Both the position numbers and the translations under genes were made by a program. 64,000 nucleotides of DNA from Cyrtodaria siliqua (Eukaryota; Mollusca; Bivalvia; Adapedonta; Hiatellidae), in NCBI GenBank assembly GCA_037043455.1, contig JAWPHD010011460.1:19716-83715 (forward strand), in the 5' to 3' direction. Shown here piece after piece: positions 33,956-46,490 of the stretch. Below the pieces are notes generated by a model that made no database searches, was not told the origin of the DNA, and saw only the letters and a list, made by a program, of their open reading frames with translations. Position 1 is the stretch's first letter. The number at the start of each line of letters is the position of its first letter.

Positions 33956-36112
33956 GCCTTTTAAATGCCCTCGGGGGTCATTACATTTTGGAAAATGGGG
34001 GCAGTCTTTTTTTTTTATTATTGATAAATACTAAGTAGAATATTGCGTAAATTGTTTGCAACCATTGTATTTATGTGTTTTCAGCATTTAGCCATTTGTT
34101 GACTGCCGAAGGGTGGTGGGGGCCATAAATTAGAAGCAGGTTGTTTAAAAGGAATTTTATTGTATTTCGTTACCATCATGGCATGACTAACAATGCTTGA
34201 GTTCATGTTAAAGGTCATTAAGTACAAAGCTCAAAAGTAACATACATGTAGCTCAACATTCAGTCAGCTGAAAGAGTGAGATTTGGGAAATTTCTTAAAG
34301 AAAAGAAGGATATTTTGATTTTAGAATTAAAAGAAAGAAGAATTGTTCTGCCTAAAAACTAAACTAAAAAAAACTAATTTAAAATGAGAAATTGCTGGCC
34401 TACAGGGGGTTAGAGGATATCGTCACTTTTATGTTGGTTCTTTAATATATCTAAATCAAACTAGTCATCTCATAAATTTATTTGCCGGTAGAGAAGCTTA
34501 CCCATTTGCCGTAAATATTCTGTGTTTACATTGTTTCTATTCTCGGTAACAAGTGTCACATGACCATTACTAAATATAGACTGAATTGGGTCGGTCGTCT
34601 GAGCTGAATGTAGGTTATCGTCATCTTCAGTTTAATACCGAATAATCCATATTTGGGATGATGAAAACTTGTGTAGTTACTCATTGAAACATAATATACC
34701 ATTGCATTTGAATACACAATAAAAATATTTAAAAAAAAGATATCTACAATTAAAAATGATTCATCAACTGTACCTACTTCTCTTCAACGTTCATAATTTA
34801 AAGGGAAATAACTGTTTTCAAATTTAAATTGATTGACGTGTACTCGTCGTCTCCCTTGGCTGAAAATGTTTAGCACACACTTTTAGTTTTTTGGGCATGT
34901 AAATTTCAGGTAATGGTTCGACGTAAAAGGTCAAATATTTTAAAAGGAAATTTTCATGCGCATTTGCGCGTGATTACCCCGATTGTGTTTTGTATATAAC
35001 AGTATTTATATAGGTTAACGGGTGTTTTTTAAAATATTTTTTTCTCTCCCATCGTCTGATGATAGTGTGTAGTGATTTGTAAAGTGGGGTCGAAAAATAA
35101 TCACAACATCGACCATTTTATTGATAATGACAAAACCTGGTGAATGATGATAACTGGTACACAACCAGTATAGAATCACTTCGGTAAAATGTCTAAATTT
35201 AAAATGAAAGGAAAACATCTACATGTATTCAGTTTCTGATTTAGATTTGCTCTTTTAGTTGTATGATAGAATCATTTCTGAAATTATTGTCCTATAACGG
35301 TTATTTTGTTAGTAAGGAAAATAGGTTATTTTGCATAAATATTTCATTGTATGCCTAGCAGTGCTAAACTTTAACAAGTTAATGTATTTGATAAATGTAT
35401 TTGATAATAATTATATTTTGACTTTTGTCCCTAAAATGTGTTATAACAGCAAATATTCATATGTCAGTTTATTGTGATGGTAAGAATGTTTTGTTTACAA
35501 TCACAATTCATTGGATCTGTAAAGAAGCATTTCTTTCCTGAGAGGTGTGATCTTAGTGATACATTTTACATGGGAAAATGCGCCAAATAATTTCATATCT
35601 TCACACATGCATGCTTACACGAGCTGAGAAAACAGAATTTAAACAGACAATGATTTGTTACTACCCTAATGTACTGTACTAGCTATAGCAGTGAATTGTC
35701 AAGATTAATTAGCTATTTTACTTTTTTTTATAACTAATACTTCAGTATATATTTGGTTCTTACTATACATGTTGATTTTGTCATTTTTTATCATGCTCAT
35801 TCAAGGTCTTCTTCATGACACCACATAATTATGCAAATGTGGAAACGTGGCTCCATCATAAATGGAGTGTCTACAATAGAATGTGCAGCATCTCGGAAGT
35901 TCTGCAGGTTATAAGGTTCTAGGCCTATTCTTCATATTTTATCTAGATGTAAATGGAGGATGAGCCTGGCATGTTCATCCCTGTTTGGCACCATATAACC
36001 TTTCTTGTGTTGGTGCTCCGTAAAACCCCAGTTCAATTCAATTCTTACTATGCAAGTTAGAAATATTGTTTTTCATTTGTTATATTTAAAACCATAGTTT
36101 AAACTGGTGTAC
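33956..36112. other. intron 5 sequence and a retroposon fragment
   Basis: Mostly unique AT-rich intron with no gene. 35850-36044 is a retroposon fragment (AAATGGAGTGTCTACAATAG, GGAGGATGAGCCTGGCATGT, tail AGTTCAATTCAATT). The family is also found at 40846-40972 and 60660-60824. Confidence 0.65.
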
Positions 36113-36116
36113 TTAA

Positions 36117-37059
36117 AGGGACTGGAGAGATCTGGAAGAGTAGTTGATGCCAATACAAATACGAGAAAACCTTTTTTATTATACCTCACATAAAATGCCC
36201 ATGCTAAATCCCCATAGACAACAATGTATAATTTCTTACTATCTCAGGCGAGGATGATAGTACAGTGTGATAGTAAATCGCAGGGTGATAGTAAAAAAAT
36301 ACCGCTTTGAGGCGCATTGGGGTTCGTACTGTTTCGGTGACGTCATCGGCTCAGTATGGTGAAATGCTATTTTTATTCATCATAAACTACCACTCATTTT
36401 CTTAGTTACGTTATTTACAAGCCAACACTGTAACTTTTAAAAAAAGTTGTTCTGAAAGAAAGAAAAAAATCCGGCAAAGTAAAATCTGTACTGAAAATGA
36501 ACCTTATTTTGGCCCGAGCGGATTTCGGTATAATAACATAAATATCACATTCATGAGAGGGTGATAGTAAGAATGTTAACCCTTCGGATATTGATTATCC
36601 CCCTCTGCTTTGCCTCGGGCGATAATCATATCCTCAGGGTGAACATTCTTACTATCACCCTCTCATGAATGTGATATTTATATAATACTGCACTTCAGTT
36701 TTATATTAAATGTGGTTGAATTATTTATGAAAATGTTTGAACTGAAAAACACAGTGTGTGTGTTTTTGTTGTTAAGTCACGAATATAAATTCATACATGG
36801 GGTTCATATTGCTAACAGTTGTACTTACATATCATTTAAATAAAAGTAGTTTTAGCATTAAAGCAACATATGAGTTTATACTGCTGATTTATGCACCAAA
36901 AACTGAATCATCGAGTTTTTCCGCACAAACTATTTTATTAACAATAATGAAATCGATACTTTTATAATTAAGTGGAAATGCAGCTGAAACATATGTTACG
37001 ATGGTTTTTACCATATTTGGATTGACACCCAGTATTCGTTCAAATCACCTCCAGTCCCT
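36117..37059. mobile_element. TTAA-flanked non-autonomous element (MITE-like)
   Basis: The ends are AGGGACTGGAG and its reverse complement, directly flanked by TTAA at 36113-36116 and 37060-37063, as made by piggyBac-type transposases. About 943 bp, no coding frame. A 144-bp palindrome (36538-36681) lies inside. Confidence 0.75.
36538..36681. repeat. 144-bp palindrome
   Basis: ATAAATATCACATTCATGAG pairs with CTCATGAATGTGATATTTAT. The arms extend about 60 bp, with a centre of CCCTCTGCTTTGCCTCGGGC. Same architecture as the palindromes at 16954, 32314 and 46806, but a different sequence. Confidence 0.9.
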
Positions 37060-37193
37060 TTAAATAATTATGATATTATTATTCATTATTATTATTAAGG
37101 CTGTGAGATAAAAAGTGAGTAATTTATTATCAGTGTCATTTCTAGGAAATATGATTGATTATATATTTATTTGTCCATTTCTCTCTTTTGCAG

Positions 37194-37335
37194 GTTGGCT
37201 GTTGCGTTGTCAAGGGTACAGGCATGCAGAGAGCTATATGGAATGTCGGAGGTGGGCAGTATCCGAGCAATCTTCAGTAGTAATGACAACATGAGCCTGC
37301 TGAAACAACTGTACTTCAAGGCACTCTGCACTTAA
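37194..37335 (+). CDS. exon 6 (terminal) of the six-exon gene
   Basis: The acceptor is CTCTTTTGCAG. The first base completes a Glu codon, and the frame runs 46 further codons to TAA at 37333-37335. The product ends in a helical, slightly basic C terminus (starts LAVALSRVQACRELYGMSEV, ends YFKALCT). The bases around the stop reappear in the following tandem array. No clear AATAAA was found downstream. Confidence 0.8.
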
Positions 37336-37740
37336 GTGCTGCAAAAGCTACAGTTATAAGAATAACATGGCTCTTAAGTGCTGAAACAACTGTACTTCAA
37401 GGCACTGCACTTAAGTGTAGCAAAAGCACCAGTTGGAGGATTCACTACAACAACTCAGATAGACATAACTCTGCACTTAAGTGTAGCAAAAGCACCAGTT
37501 ACAGAATTCACTGCACTTGAGTCGTAAAACAACTCGGATAGACATAACTCTGCACTTAAGTGTAGCAAAAGCATCAGTTACAGAATTCACTGCACTTGTG
37601 TCATAAAACAACTCGGATAGACATAACTCTGCACTTAAGTGTAGCAAAAGCATCAGTTACAGAATTCACTGCACTTGAGTCATAAAACAACTCAGATAGA
37701 CATAACTCTGCACTTAAGTGCTGCAAAAGCTACAATGAAA
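37325..37740 (+). repeat. 79-bp array in the 3' flank/UTR seeded by the terminal codons
   Basis: CTGCACTTAAGTG(T/C)(A/T)GCAAAAG recurs at 37471, 37550, 37629 and 37708, a period of 79 bp. Less regular copies lie before it. The first copy includes the end of exon 6 and its stop codon (AACAACTGTACTTCAAGGCA, repeated at 37385-37404). The array thus grew from the end of the coding region. Confidence 0.85.
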
Positions 37741-38168
37741 GTGACTCACATAAAAACAGAACTTGGAGTAAAATTGCATCAAACATTTCGGGTGTAAAGG
37801 GCACAATTTCTGCCATATAAGTATTCTTTCTGATGTTATGTTCACATCAATAGTGTTGAATTACTGACATGTATTTTATGATTGACATTGCTCATGCCTA
37901 AAGTATGTATTTGGTTGACAATTTCACTTGATCATATGGATCTTTTTATAAAGATGGTGGACCAGTATGTTCTTAAGTGCTAAAACTGCTGCAATAGAAG
38001 TCACTTAAGTGATGCAAAAGCTTTGCAAGAAATTGAATATTACATCTCATCTCAAATGAGTGCGTTGTGTGTTTTTTGTGTGTGAATCTTTGACCAAAAA
38101 AAACACATTTCATTGATTGTTAAAAAAAACACATTTCATTGATTGTTTTTTACTATATATATGCCAGT
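37741..38168. other. likely 3' UTR or intergenic
   Basis: AT-rich. AAAAACACATTTCATTGATT is repeated twice (about 38099 and 38127). CTTAAGTG-type motifs of the 79-bp array reappear at about 37973 and 38007. No gene. Confidence 0.45.
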
Positions 38169-38945
38169 CTTCAGATGAGCTATATTATGGTTCATTGTCG
38201 GTCCATCCGTAAAGATTTTGTTTCCGGATAACTCCTCCTAAGTTTTCATCCTATCAAGATAAAACTTGGTAGATAGAATCAGTGTAACTGGCATAATTAT
38301 GTGTGTATTGTCAGGAGGTTCCAGACAAATGATTTTGGTTGGAGTTGCTTCCCTTTGTTGATTGAAATTAGAGAAAATTATTTGTTTTCAGATAACTCCT
38401 ACGGTTTTCATCCAATCACGATGGAACTTGGTAGGTGGTATTATTGTACAGTGCAGCAACATTTGCCAGAGTTGTTACCCTGTTTTGATTGGTACTAGGG
38501 GAAAGTATTTGTTTCTGGATAAGTCCTCCTACAGTTTTCATCCGATCAAGATAAAACCATAGTAACATAGTAACATTTACATGTGCATATTGTCATGAGG
38601 TTTTGGCCCCATGACTTTTGCTGGTTATACCCCCACTATCACAAAGTGAAGTGAGGGCTATATCTTATCAGACACGTTGCCTGTAACGTCCCGTCGTGTA
38701 GCGTAACACATTTTTGTCGTGTTGTGTCTCGTCCCGTAACACATTTTGATTACAAGTTTGCATTCCTCAAATAGTTTCTAATGGGTTGTTCCCAAACTTC
38801 ATATACACATAACAACTGATGACCTTATGTCCCTCTACATCACACATTGTTGATTGAGTAATTTATAACACATGTATCACCCTTTATTTGACTTACAAAA
38901 TTTAAGCGGAGGTATTCATCACCTTTAGTGATAGTTCTGGTTTAA
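38169..38945 (+). repeat. two adjacent interspersed repeats
   Basis: 38169-38620 holds two to three units with CCGGATAACTCCTCCTA and TTTTCATCCTATCAAGAT. 38626-38945 is a hairpin-headed copy (CCCCCACTATCAC-AAA-GTGAAGTGAGGG) ending TATTCATCACCTTTAGTGAT, same family as 18474. Non-coding. Confidence 0.75.
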
Positions 38946-39216
38946 TTTCTCTTTGTTGAATGAAGAAGAAGATACCAATCATCACTGTTTTCATCCAATT
39001 TAGATGATGCTTGGTTCATAGATCATTGTAATGTGTACATGTGCATATTGTCGGAAGGTGCTGGTCGAGTGATGCTAGAGTTAATGCCCTTTGTTGGTAA
39101 AAATTGGAGGACATTATTTATTGATGGTAACCTTTTCATAGTTTCCATTCAATAAAGATGGAATTTGGTATAATTTTTGATGGGCGTATTATGCACTTTT
39201 TGTGGCACTGTTTTTT

Positions 39217-40056
39217 AGCTCACCTCAGCACGAAGTGTTCAAGGGTGAGCTATTGTGGTCACTCTTCGTCCGTCGTCCGTCATCTGTCTGTCTGTCGTCA
39301 ACTTTTAGCTTGTTTACACGATAGAGGCCACATTACTTGAGCAATTTTAACCAATCTTGCACAGATTGTATATTACCATAAAATCTCGGACGAGTTCGAT
39401 AATGGGCAAGATCGGACCTGTAACCATAGTTATGGCCCCTGAATTAGCAAAAATGCAGTTTTACATTTTGTTAGCATCACACAGGCCACATTTCTTGAGC
39501 AATCTTTACCAAACTTACAAAGTTTTGGTGGTGTGTGTTTGTTGTTGATTTTGGGAGGGTGACATTTTTTACTTTAAGTTTCTTGTCAGCGCTACTCCTC
39601 CTAAACGACTTGTTGGATTTCTACGAAATTTGGCTTGGGTTTCTACGAAATTTGGCAGGAAGCAAATTGCAGTATATCAATGAAATCTTGGACAAGTTCG
39701 AAAACCAGCTAGATCTTGTTAGTAAGAGTGGCCTTTGATTTATTGAAATCTGCTATATTGTATTTTCCTTTGTTAACTCTGTAGCTACTTGACTACTTGA
39801 CTTTTTTATCTGATCTTTACTAAATTTGTTTAGAATGTTAATATCAATAAAAGCTTAACAAGTTGCCCGATTCATATCTATCCATATACTCCCCCCACCC
39901 TCCCCAACCACCCCCACCCGACCCATTTTTTAAAAATCTCATTCATAGAAGAAAGTGGGACAAATTAAAAAATACACATGCCAGATTAGACACAACCGAC
40001 TTGATTGCCCATGGTTACAAGGTGAGCGGTCTAGGGCCATCCTGGCCCTCTTGTTT
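39217..40056 (+). repeat. full-length bivalve-type repeat, + orientation
   Basis: Starts AGCTCACCTCAGCACGAAGT with its hairpin partner GGGTGAGCT, then CCGTCGTCCGTC. Ends GGTGAGCGGTCTAGGGCCAT and CCTGGCCCTCTTGTTT. About 840 bp. The reverse-oriented element at 23464-24966 shares both ends. Non-autonomous and without coding capacity. Confidence 0.75.
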
Positions 40057-41400
40057 ATATTTAATTATGTATTTAGATACTATACATAGTGTTGTTTTTA
40101 ATTGTTAAGGAATTTATTTTGGTAATTTCTAAACTAGCTGATTATCTTATTGTTGCAAACATTACATATTTACAAATGTGCCATTTATATAATACACGCA
40201 ATGGACAAAGTATGGTCAAATCGAGCTGGATGATTCAGCTCTCTGCCATACTGTAACTTCCAATAACTGGTAGTTAGAGTACACCATTTATTCTGACGTG
40301 TTATTTTCAATTAAACTATTTACACCTGTGCAAATACAAAAGGAATTTCAGTGACCATTCTACAAATATTCGTGTATTCTCATATGAGAATTAATCATAT
40401 GATTCTGATATAAAAGGAACCACATGTAATTCTCATATAAAATTTCATACAATTTTTATATACTAATAGGTGTTTCATATAATTTCTGTTTTGCGAATAG
40501 GTAAACTCGTAAAGTATCGTTTTAAAACACATACTTTTTCATATAATTTTCGTGAAGAAAGTGTGAACTTTTTATATGATTTTCATATGATTCTTATATA
40601 TGTATTGCTTCTTTAAAGTAGCCATCCCGCCATCAACAGACACATTTTACAAATATGTACACTGTTTCTAAGCCTACTGACGACGAGGTATATATATCTT
40701 ATATATTTTGAGTATCCAAACTCTATAAACAAACTATAATCGGCTTTAGACAGTCAGACCAAATTCCAAAACTGATGTGTCGAATTAACAGTTAACAACT
40801 CATAAATTTTTTTACGCATATTCAGTCACGGTATTGAAATTTCTAGGCTCATTCTCCATATTTTATCTTGATGTACATGGAGGATGAGCCCGACATGTTC
40901 ATTCCTGTTGGGCGCCATATAACCTTTCATGTATTGGTGCGCCTTAAAACTCAGTTCAGCAGTTCAGTATTTTAAGAACCCGTTAGTGAACCTATACTTT
41001 TAATCGGCACATATACTCTATTATATGACCTAAACACCAGGATAGAGTTTTGATAGATAGTAGTGTAGTATAATTTGGTTGTTATTTGGTGGATTAGTTT
41101 CTTTAATATATCTTTCATGGAATTTTTAAAACATCCACAATATTATATCGTTTTTAAAGGGACATACGGCAATCTTGATTATTTAAAAACGCACAGCGTC
41201 CCTTTAGTTTTTGTCTTAACTTGCATTTGTTAAGTCATTAACATTAATTGTTAAAATAGTTCTAAGGAAATTATTTTTACATATTACTAACTTTTTATAA
41301 TATTGCACCAATAATATATTTAAAAATTTGGTAAAATAGTTGAAAATCTCTATTTTTTATTTAATTATATGCAAGCGGTTTTAAAGTCATTATGTGTTCA
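40057..41400. repeat. mosaic of nested repeats
   Basis: 40205-40345 is a reverse copy of the 11490 family. 40360-40600 is rich in CATATGA-type AT repeats. 40625-41140 is an arm of the 20731 family interrupted by a retroposon fragment (40846-40972). 41158-about 41400 is a TTAA-preceded left part of the AGGGACAYAYGG MITE. No gene. Confidence 0.65.
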
Positions 41401-43492
41401 TATGACTTCTGTGAAAAAGTATATGTTAACTTTTATATGATTCTCATATGATAATTATATGCTTCATTTACTGCTTCTTTTATATATGTATCATATAATA
41501 AGCATTATACAATTTTTAAAACTGATATGCATGTTCATATCATTTTGTGAAATTTCTTTGTCAACTTTTATATAATTCTCAAATGATATTACTTTATATG
41601 ATTCTTATGTAAGAAGCATGTACTGGTTCCATTATATATTATTTTTTTATGGGAATATCGAGGGTTTTGTGCCATTTTAATTGATTTCTTGTATATAATA
41701 TATATTTTAAATGTATTTGAATTCATCCCCACCAATTTCGTATTTTCTGTGCTATACGAAACTGAAGTGTTTTAAATTACATTATCCACAGAAGTGTGAA
41801 AACTGACACCATAATCATGATAATTACATTTATGATATACCTATCAATAATTACATACATAGTACCTTCATTTTCTTCATTACGTGTTCCCGCTTTAATT
41901 GCATTAAGCGATAGGGAAAATTATATTAGCAGGATTTTATAACGGATATTTCGACAATAAAATATGTTTAAAAACAATTTTTACGGAAAAAATACGATAA
42001 CTTGTTTAAAATTACCCATTAAATGTTTTAATTTTAAAATATGCAAACTTGTTAAGCCAAAATTAAGGTTTTATTTCATACCCCAGCCAACCCCGTTTTC
42101 GCTTCTTGGAGAAGGGGTTGGATGGGGTATAAAAGTTAATACTTGGACCATGTAATGTACAGTGGAATACAAAAACCTGTATCACCTCTAGAGTTTTTCT
42201 GAATCCGTATCAGTATGCTACTAAAATAGATTCCGTATCACTATCCTACTTAAAATAGAACCGGGATATTCCTAATTATGCTCACATTTTCTCATTTGCA
42301 TGAGAACGTCAAGACGACGTTACATCAAACAAACAAAACAAGTACGTCACACCAATGAACTTTAACATGTAAGCTGTAGCTACACCCCCAAATATATTAA
42401 GATACGCCCATTTCCCGTCTATGCTTTATCAAAAAATAAGCCTTGAAACATTTAGAAACCTTCTTTATTGCATACTTGTGCAACAGAAATGTAAATATTT
42501 CTAATTTTTAACCATATGTAGGAGGTATATAATAAAAACGATCATTACTAGAGTAACTTGTTCTGGAAGTGTGTATCACGTCTCTCCGCCTCTTGTGAGA
42601 TCCTTGTTCTGTCAGTTACCAACTCGAGGCGATACAAACTTCCAGAACATGTTACTCTTGTAATAATTCTATTACCGCTCGAGGCCGTTATTCCAATATG
42701 GATAATTGTGGGAGATAAATGGGTACAAAACTATCGCCTACTACCTTTCTCAAAATTACTTTGTTTTTGGCTAATATTGATTAGAGGTAGATTCTTCATT
42801 ATGAACACAGGTGGTTGGTCAACAGTAACACAGGTGGTTGGTCAGTTTAATAATCCAGACATCATGCATTCTATCCCAGTCAGGACCGAATTTGGATTAA
42901 TTCTCAAAATATACTTGAAAAAGAATTTCACAACTGACCGGTCCTTAGGATGAGATTTAAAATTCCCAGTGTAATACAGCAAGGATAATTAAAAGCACAC
43001 ACTCTGTACTTCCATTGGGGCCAAACAATTAACCAACTGTCTTTTCAACAAGAGAAGAACTCCCACAATAGGTATGAAACCACTAATTATTTCCCCCATA
43101 GACACCAATGTTAAAGTGTCGCATATTAATGATCTGCTGCAAATTCAACTCAAGTATGGATAATGCAGCAGTGTAATTTTCATATAGAAAACTTATTTTC
43201 CACTTGAAAAATCACCAGAAAATCTGGGGTCACAAGACATGTACGAAAGTTCTTGTTTGTTTACTAAACAGGTCAAGGGTACAGCTGTTTTCATTGATAG
43301 TTGCTCACAAAGTGTAAGCATAGAGTCGAAATTTCGAAAACATTCATCAGTGATCCAGTAAAACCTGTTAATACGCTTCTTATACATACAACAACAAAAT
43401 CGAATAGAATGGGCAGTTTTCCCCCAGTTATAATGCCCATTTCCATCAAAAAAGGAGGGATTACTTTTTATTATAGGAACTACATTCGAGAG
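41401..43492. other. intergenic, hairpins only
   Basis: AT-rich with no supported gene. A G/C hairpin (ATACCCCAGCCAACCCC against GGGGTTGGATGGGGTAT) occupies 42078-42130. A 34-bp inverted repeat (GAGTAACTTGTTCTGGAAGT) spans 42544-42664. A frame at 42558-42953 has no recognisable domain or splice signals and is not called. Confidence 0.5.
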
Positions 43493-43849
43493 AGGTTTAC
43501 ATGTAAGTAGTAGTGGTTAACTAATAGGGATTGGAAACTGACTTCCTTAGTTTTGAATTGAATGGGGATCAATAACATTATATGCATTTACAGTAATCAT
43601 CTTAACCTGCTACATATATATAATGGACTGTTCTTTCTTTGAATTAAGACCTTTCCAATTATGTGACAAAGGGACATTGTAAACCCTGATTTGCCTGCAT
43701 GTTACTCACAGGCTGATCTGGGTTTGCAATGGACGCAAAGGCTATTATAGCGGGTTAAGGTGCACAACTCCTCCAAGGATCTTATGCCGATTGCAATGAA
43801 ACTTAACACAATCATATCATCACCAACAACAGATGATGTGAATACTTTG

Positions 43850-44225
43850 AAGGGTCACATGGCAATCTTGACTTTTTAAAAACTTGCGGCGTCCCATTAA
43901 TTTTCTACATAATATAGCATTTGTTCAATCTGTAATATTAATTATAAAAAAAGGTATAAGCATATTGTTTTTGCATATTTCTAACTGTTGATTATATTGC
44001 ACAAATAACATATTGAAACGTAAGGTAGAATATTTTATCGGTGTGTTCTGGGCAAGACACTTACCCTTAGCCTCGTAAGACGAATGAGGATGTGGGTGGT
44101 CCCTTGTATCAGAATCTACCCTCTGAACCATACAAATCTGTTTTATCCTAGTTATCCTTCCTCTCTCTCAGCTCTAAATAACCTGTAGCTATATGGTGTT
44201 GATGAACCGTTAAACAAAACATTGC
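43850..44225 (+). repeat. MITE fragment plus truncated SINE (copy A)
   Basis: GGGTCACATGGCAATCTTGA to about 44030 is the left half of the TTAA MITE family. 44035-44225 (TGTTCTGGGCAAGACACTTA to GAACCGTTAAACAAAACATT) is a 5'-truncated SINE body. The same pair occurs at 53005-53375. Confidence 0.8.
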
Positions 44226-44361
44226 ATGTCAATAAAACTCCTCATTTTGTGCATACTTCATAGTCCTGTAGCAGTCCGTGGTATTTAAATTTTAAATTTA
44301 ACATACTAGTAGTTTATTAAAATACTTAACGCTGATTGGTTATTGAGCGTGTTTTAAAATT

Positions 44362-44560
44362 CCTATCAAGACATCCGACGTCACGTCCTTCAACCACCAT
44401 TAGGATGTCATTTTAAAAGATTTCTATCAAGACATCTGACGTCACGTCCTTCAACCACCATTAGGATGTCATTTTAAAAGATTTCTATCAAGACATCTGA
44501 CGTCACGTCCTTCAACCACCATTAGGACGTCATTTTAAAAGATTTTGAATGCCAGAAAAC
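44362..44560 (+). repeat. 61-bp array with CRE motifs (copy A, 3 units)
   Basis: Units CATCTGACGTCACGTCCTTC plus AACCACCATTAGGATGTCAT at 61-bp spacing. Two units have the full TGACGTCA palindrome (44437 and 44498). The first has CGACGTCA. Confidence 0.9.
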
Positions 44561-44869
44561 ATCCAAAACAATGATTATGTTATAATATTAAAGCAACTTA
44601 ATTCTTAAAAAGAAGATAAAACTGTATATTTTCTTCATTTGGTGTTGAGAGATGGGCATACAATGTAAGTTGTGAGAATTTGTTTGTATTATGTTCAGTC
44701 TCTCGAAAATGTGATTATTAAATACATCAAAATCCATGTCAGATAAGAAATACAATATTCCGCAGGTTTATATTATGCGAGATATAAATCTGGTGTTTGG
44801 GACTTGAAACATATGGAAACCGTGATGATCTTTAAGTCCCGCCCACCAGGTATTGATCTGGGACAATAT

Positions 44870-45210
44870 AAACCTGCTGGAAATATTTTGTTTCTTAAAT
44901 TAGCCATCCTGCCAAAAACAGACAAATTTTACAACATATGTACACCGATTGAAAACCTACTGACGACGAGGTATATATATAACTTACATATTTTGAGACT
45001 CCAAACTCTATGGACACACTTATAACGGCTTAACCAGCCAGGCCAAAGTCCAAAACTGGAAAGTCGAATTAAGAGTTACCAACTAGTGTTTTAAGAACCC
45101 TGAAAAATACTATACTTTTAATCCGCATATATGTTATTATATGACCTGAACACCGGTTTTATAACTTATAATTTTGGCTGTTATTTGGCAGGTTATTTTC
45201 TTTAAATAAA
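44870..45210 (+). repeat. solo arm of the 20731-type foldback family (copy A)
   Basis: Contains TTTTGAGACTCCAAACTCTA and ATGACCTGAACACCGG in the same order as the left arm at 20731. The opposite arm is missing. The sequence AATATAAACCTGCTGG at 44865-44880 is the intact (empty) form of the insertion site used in copy B. Confidence 0.75.
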
Positions 45211-45650
45211 CTTGGTACAAGTTTCTAGTTCAAGTTGAAGGTTACACTGTATGCTTATGAAGGCAATCTTTATGTTCACTCTGTATGAAGTTGTGGGTTT
45301 TGTTAGAATGTTGTTTTTCATCATTTTTAGCATTTGGGCCATATATGACGGTCTACTTTTTTTGTAGTAGAGACAGAACACCTCATCTTGTTGTTTTCCA
45401 TAGTATGCATGCATTATTCAAAAAATCAATTTTACAAGATTTTTTCATATAATTTTTTATATATCTTTCATGATTGTAAATTGTGCTTGATTCCACTTTC
45501 TGTAAATACACCGATGACAGTCGTCTTCCTTGCATGTTTTTTATCATTATTCTTCTAAGGCACATTATTGTAGGTACTATAGCGACGGGAATTTAATGTG
45601 ATATAAGAATTTATCTGCATTTTTTTGGTGTTTATGCAGTTTTAAACAAC
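45211..45650. other. duplicated unique DNA, no gene seen
   Basis: A minus-strand open stretch at 45202-45565 is conserved in copy B (55491-55811), but its frame is interrupted differently and has no start, splice or motif support. I do not call it a gene. Confidence 0.45.
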
Positions 45651-45654
45651 GGTG

Positions 45655-46490
45655 TTGAATGGCAAATTTGCCATAAAGCGCTAATGTGCTTCATATAATC
45701 TGCCATTTACTATCGGCAATTAAAACATTGATAGTGAACGGCAAATTTACCATAAAGTGCTAAATGCTTCATATAATCTGCCATTTACTAGCGGCAATTA
45801 AAACACTGATAGTGAACGGCAAATTTACCATAAAGTGCTAAATGCTTCATACAATCTGCCATTTACTAGCGGCAATTAAAACACTGAAAGTGAACGGCAA
45901 ATTTACCATAAAGTGCTAAATGCTTCATATAATCTGCCATTTACTAGCGGCAATTAAAACACTGATAAGGAACGGCAAATTTACCATAAAGTGCTAAATG
46001 CTTCATATAATCTGCCATTTACTAGCGGCAATTAAAACACTGATAGTGAACAGCAAATTTACCATAAAGTGCTAAATGCTTCATATAATCTGCCATTTAC
46101 TAGCGGCAATTAAAACACTGATAGTGAACGGCAAATTTACCATAAAGTGCTAAATGCTTCATATAATCTGCCATTTACTAGCGGCAAATAAAACACTGAT
46201 AGTGAACGGCAAATTTACCATAAAGTGCTAAATGCTTCATATAATCTGCCATTTACTAGCGGCAATTAAAACACTGATAGTGAACGGCAAATTTACCATA
46301 AAGTGCTAAATGCTTCATATAATCTGCCATTTACTAGCGGCAATTAAAACACTGATAGTGAACGGCAAATTTACCATAAAGTGCTAAATGCTTCATGTAA
46401 TCTGCCATTTACTAGTGGCAATTAAAACTGATAGTGAACGTCAAATTTACCATAAAGTGCTAAATGCTTCATGGAATTTGCCATGTACTA
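45655..46490 (+). repeat. 78-bp satellite (copy A, ~11 units)
   Basis: Unit GTGAACGGCAAATTTACCAT, AAAGTGCTAAATGCTTCATA, TAATCTGCCATTTACTAGCG, GCAATTAAAACACTGATA, with exact 78-bp steps (45734, 45812, 45890). The first and last units are diverged, as expected of array edges. Confidence 0.95.

Larger units (their letters stand above)
19516..37335 (+). other. six-exon protein-coding gene, whole span
   Basis: Six exons with good AG/GT borders join in one frame: 19516-20712, 22728-22794, 28515-28694, 30533-30664, 33805-33877 and 37194-37335. Intron phases are 0, 1, 1, 1, 2. The total is 1791 nt, exactly 596 codons plus stop. I do not recognise the protein. It has an acidic, repetitive N-terminal third, a globular middle (about 185-420) and a helical C-terminal part ending at a TAA in the last exon. 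The middle part has strand patterns reminiscent of a phosphotyrosine-binding/PH-like fold (YPIQYLTNVKMG; IILSYYNVALDG; ESKKLSFTVPALAEIIKNL). That similarity is a guess by eye. No signal peptide or membrane segment is seen, so a cytoplasmic protein is likely. Confidence 0.8.

Noticed and set aside
42558..42953. 131-codon + frame as a gene
   Set aside because: Its first part lies in an inverted repeat. No domain, no signal peptide and no exon borders seen.
45202..45565. Minus-strand frames conserved in copy B (55491-55811)
   Set aside because: Similarity follows from the segmental duplication. The frames are interrupted at different places and carry no recognisable protein feature.
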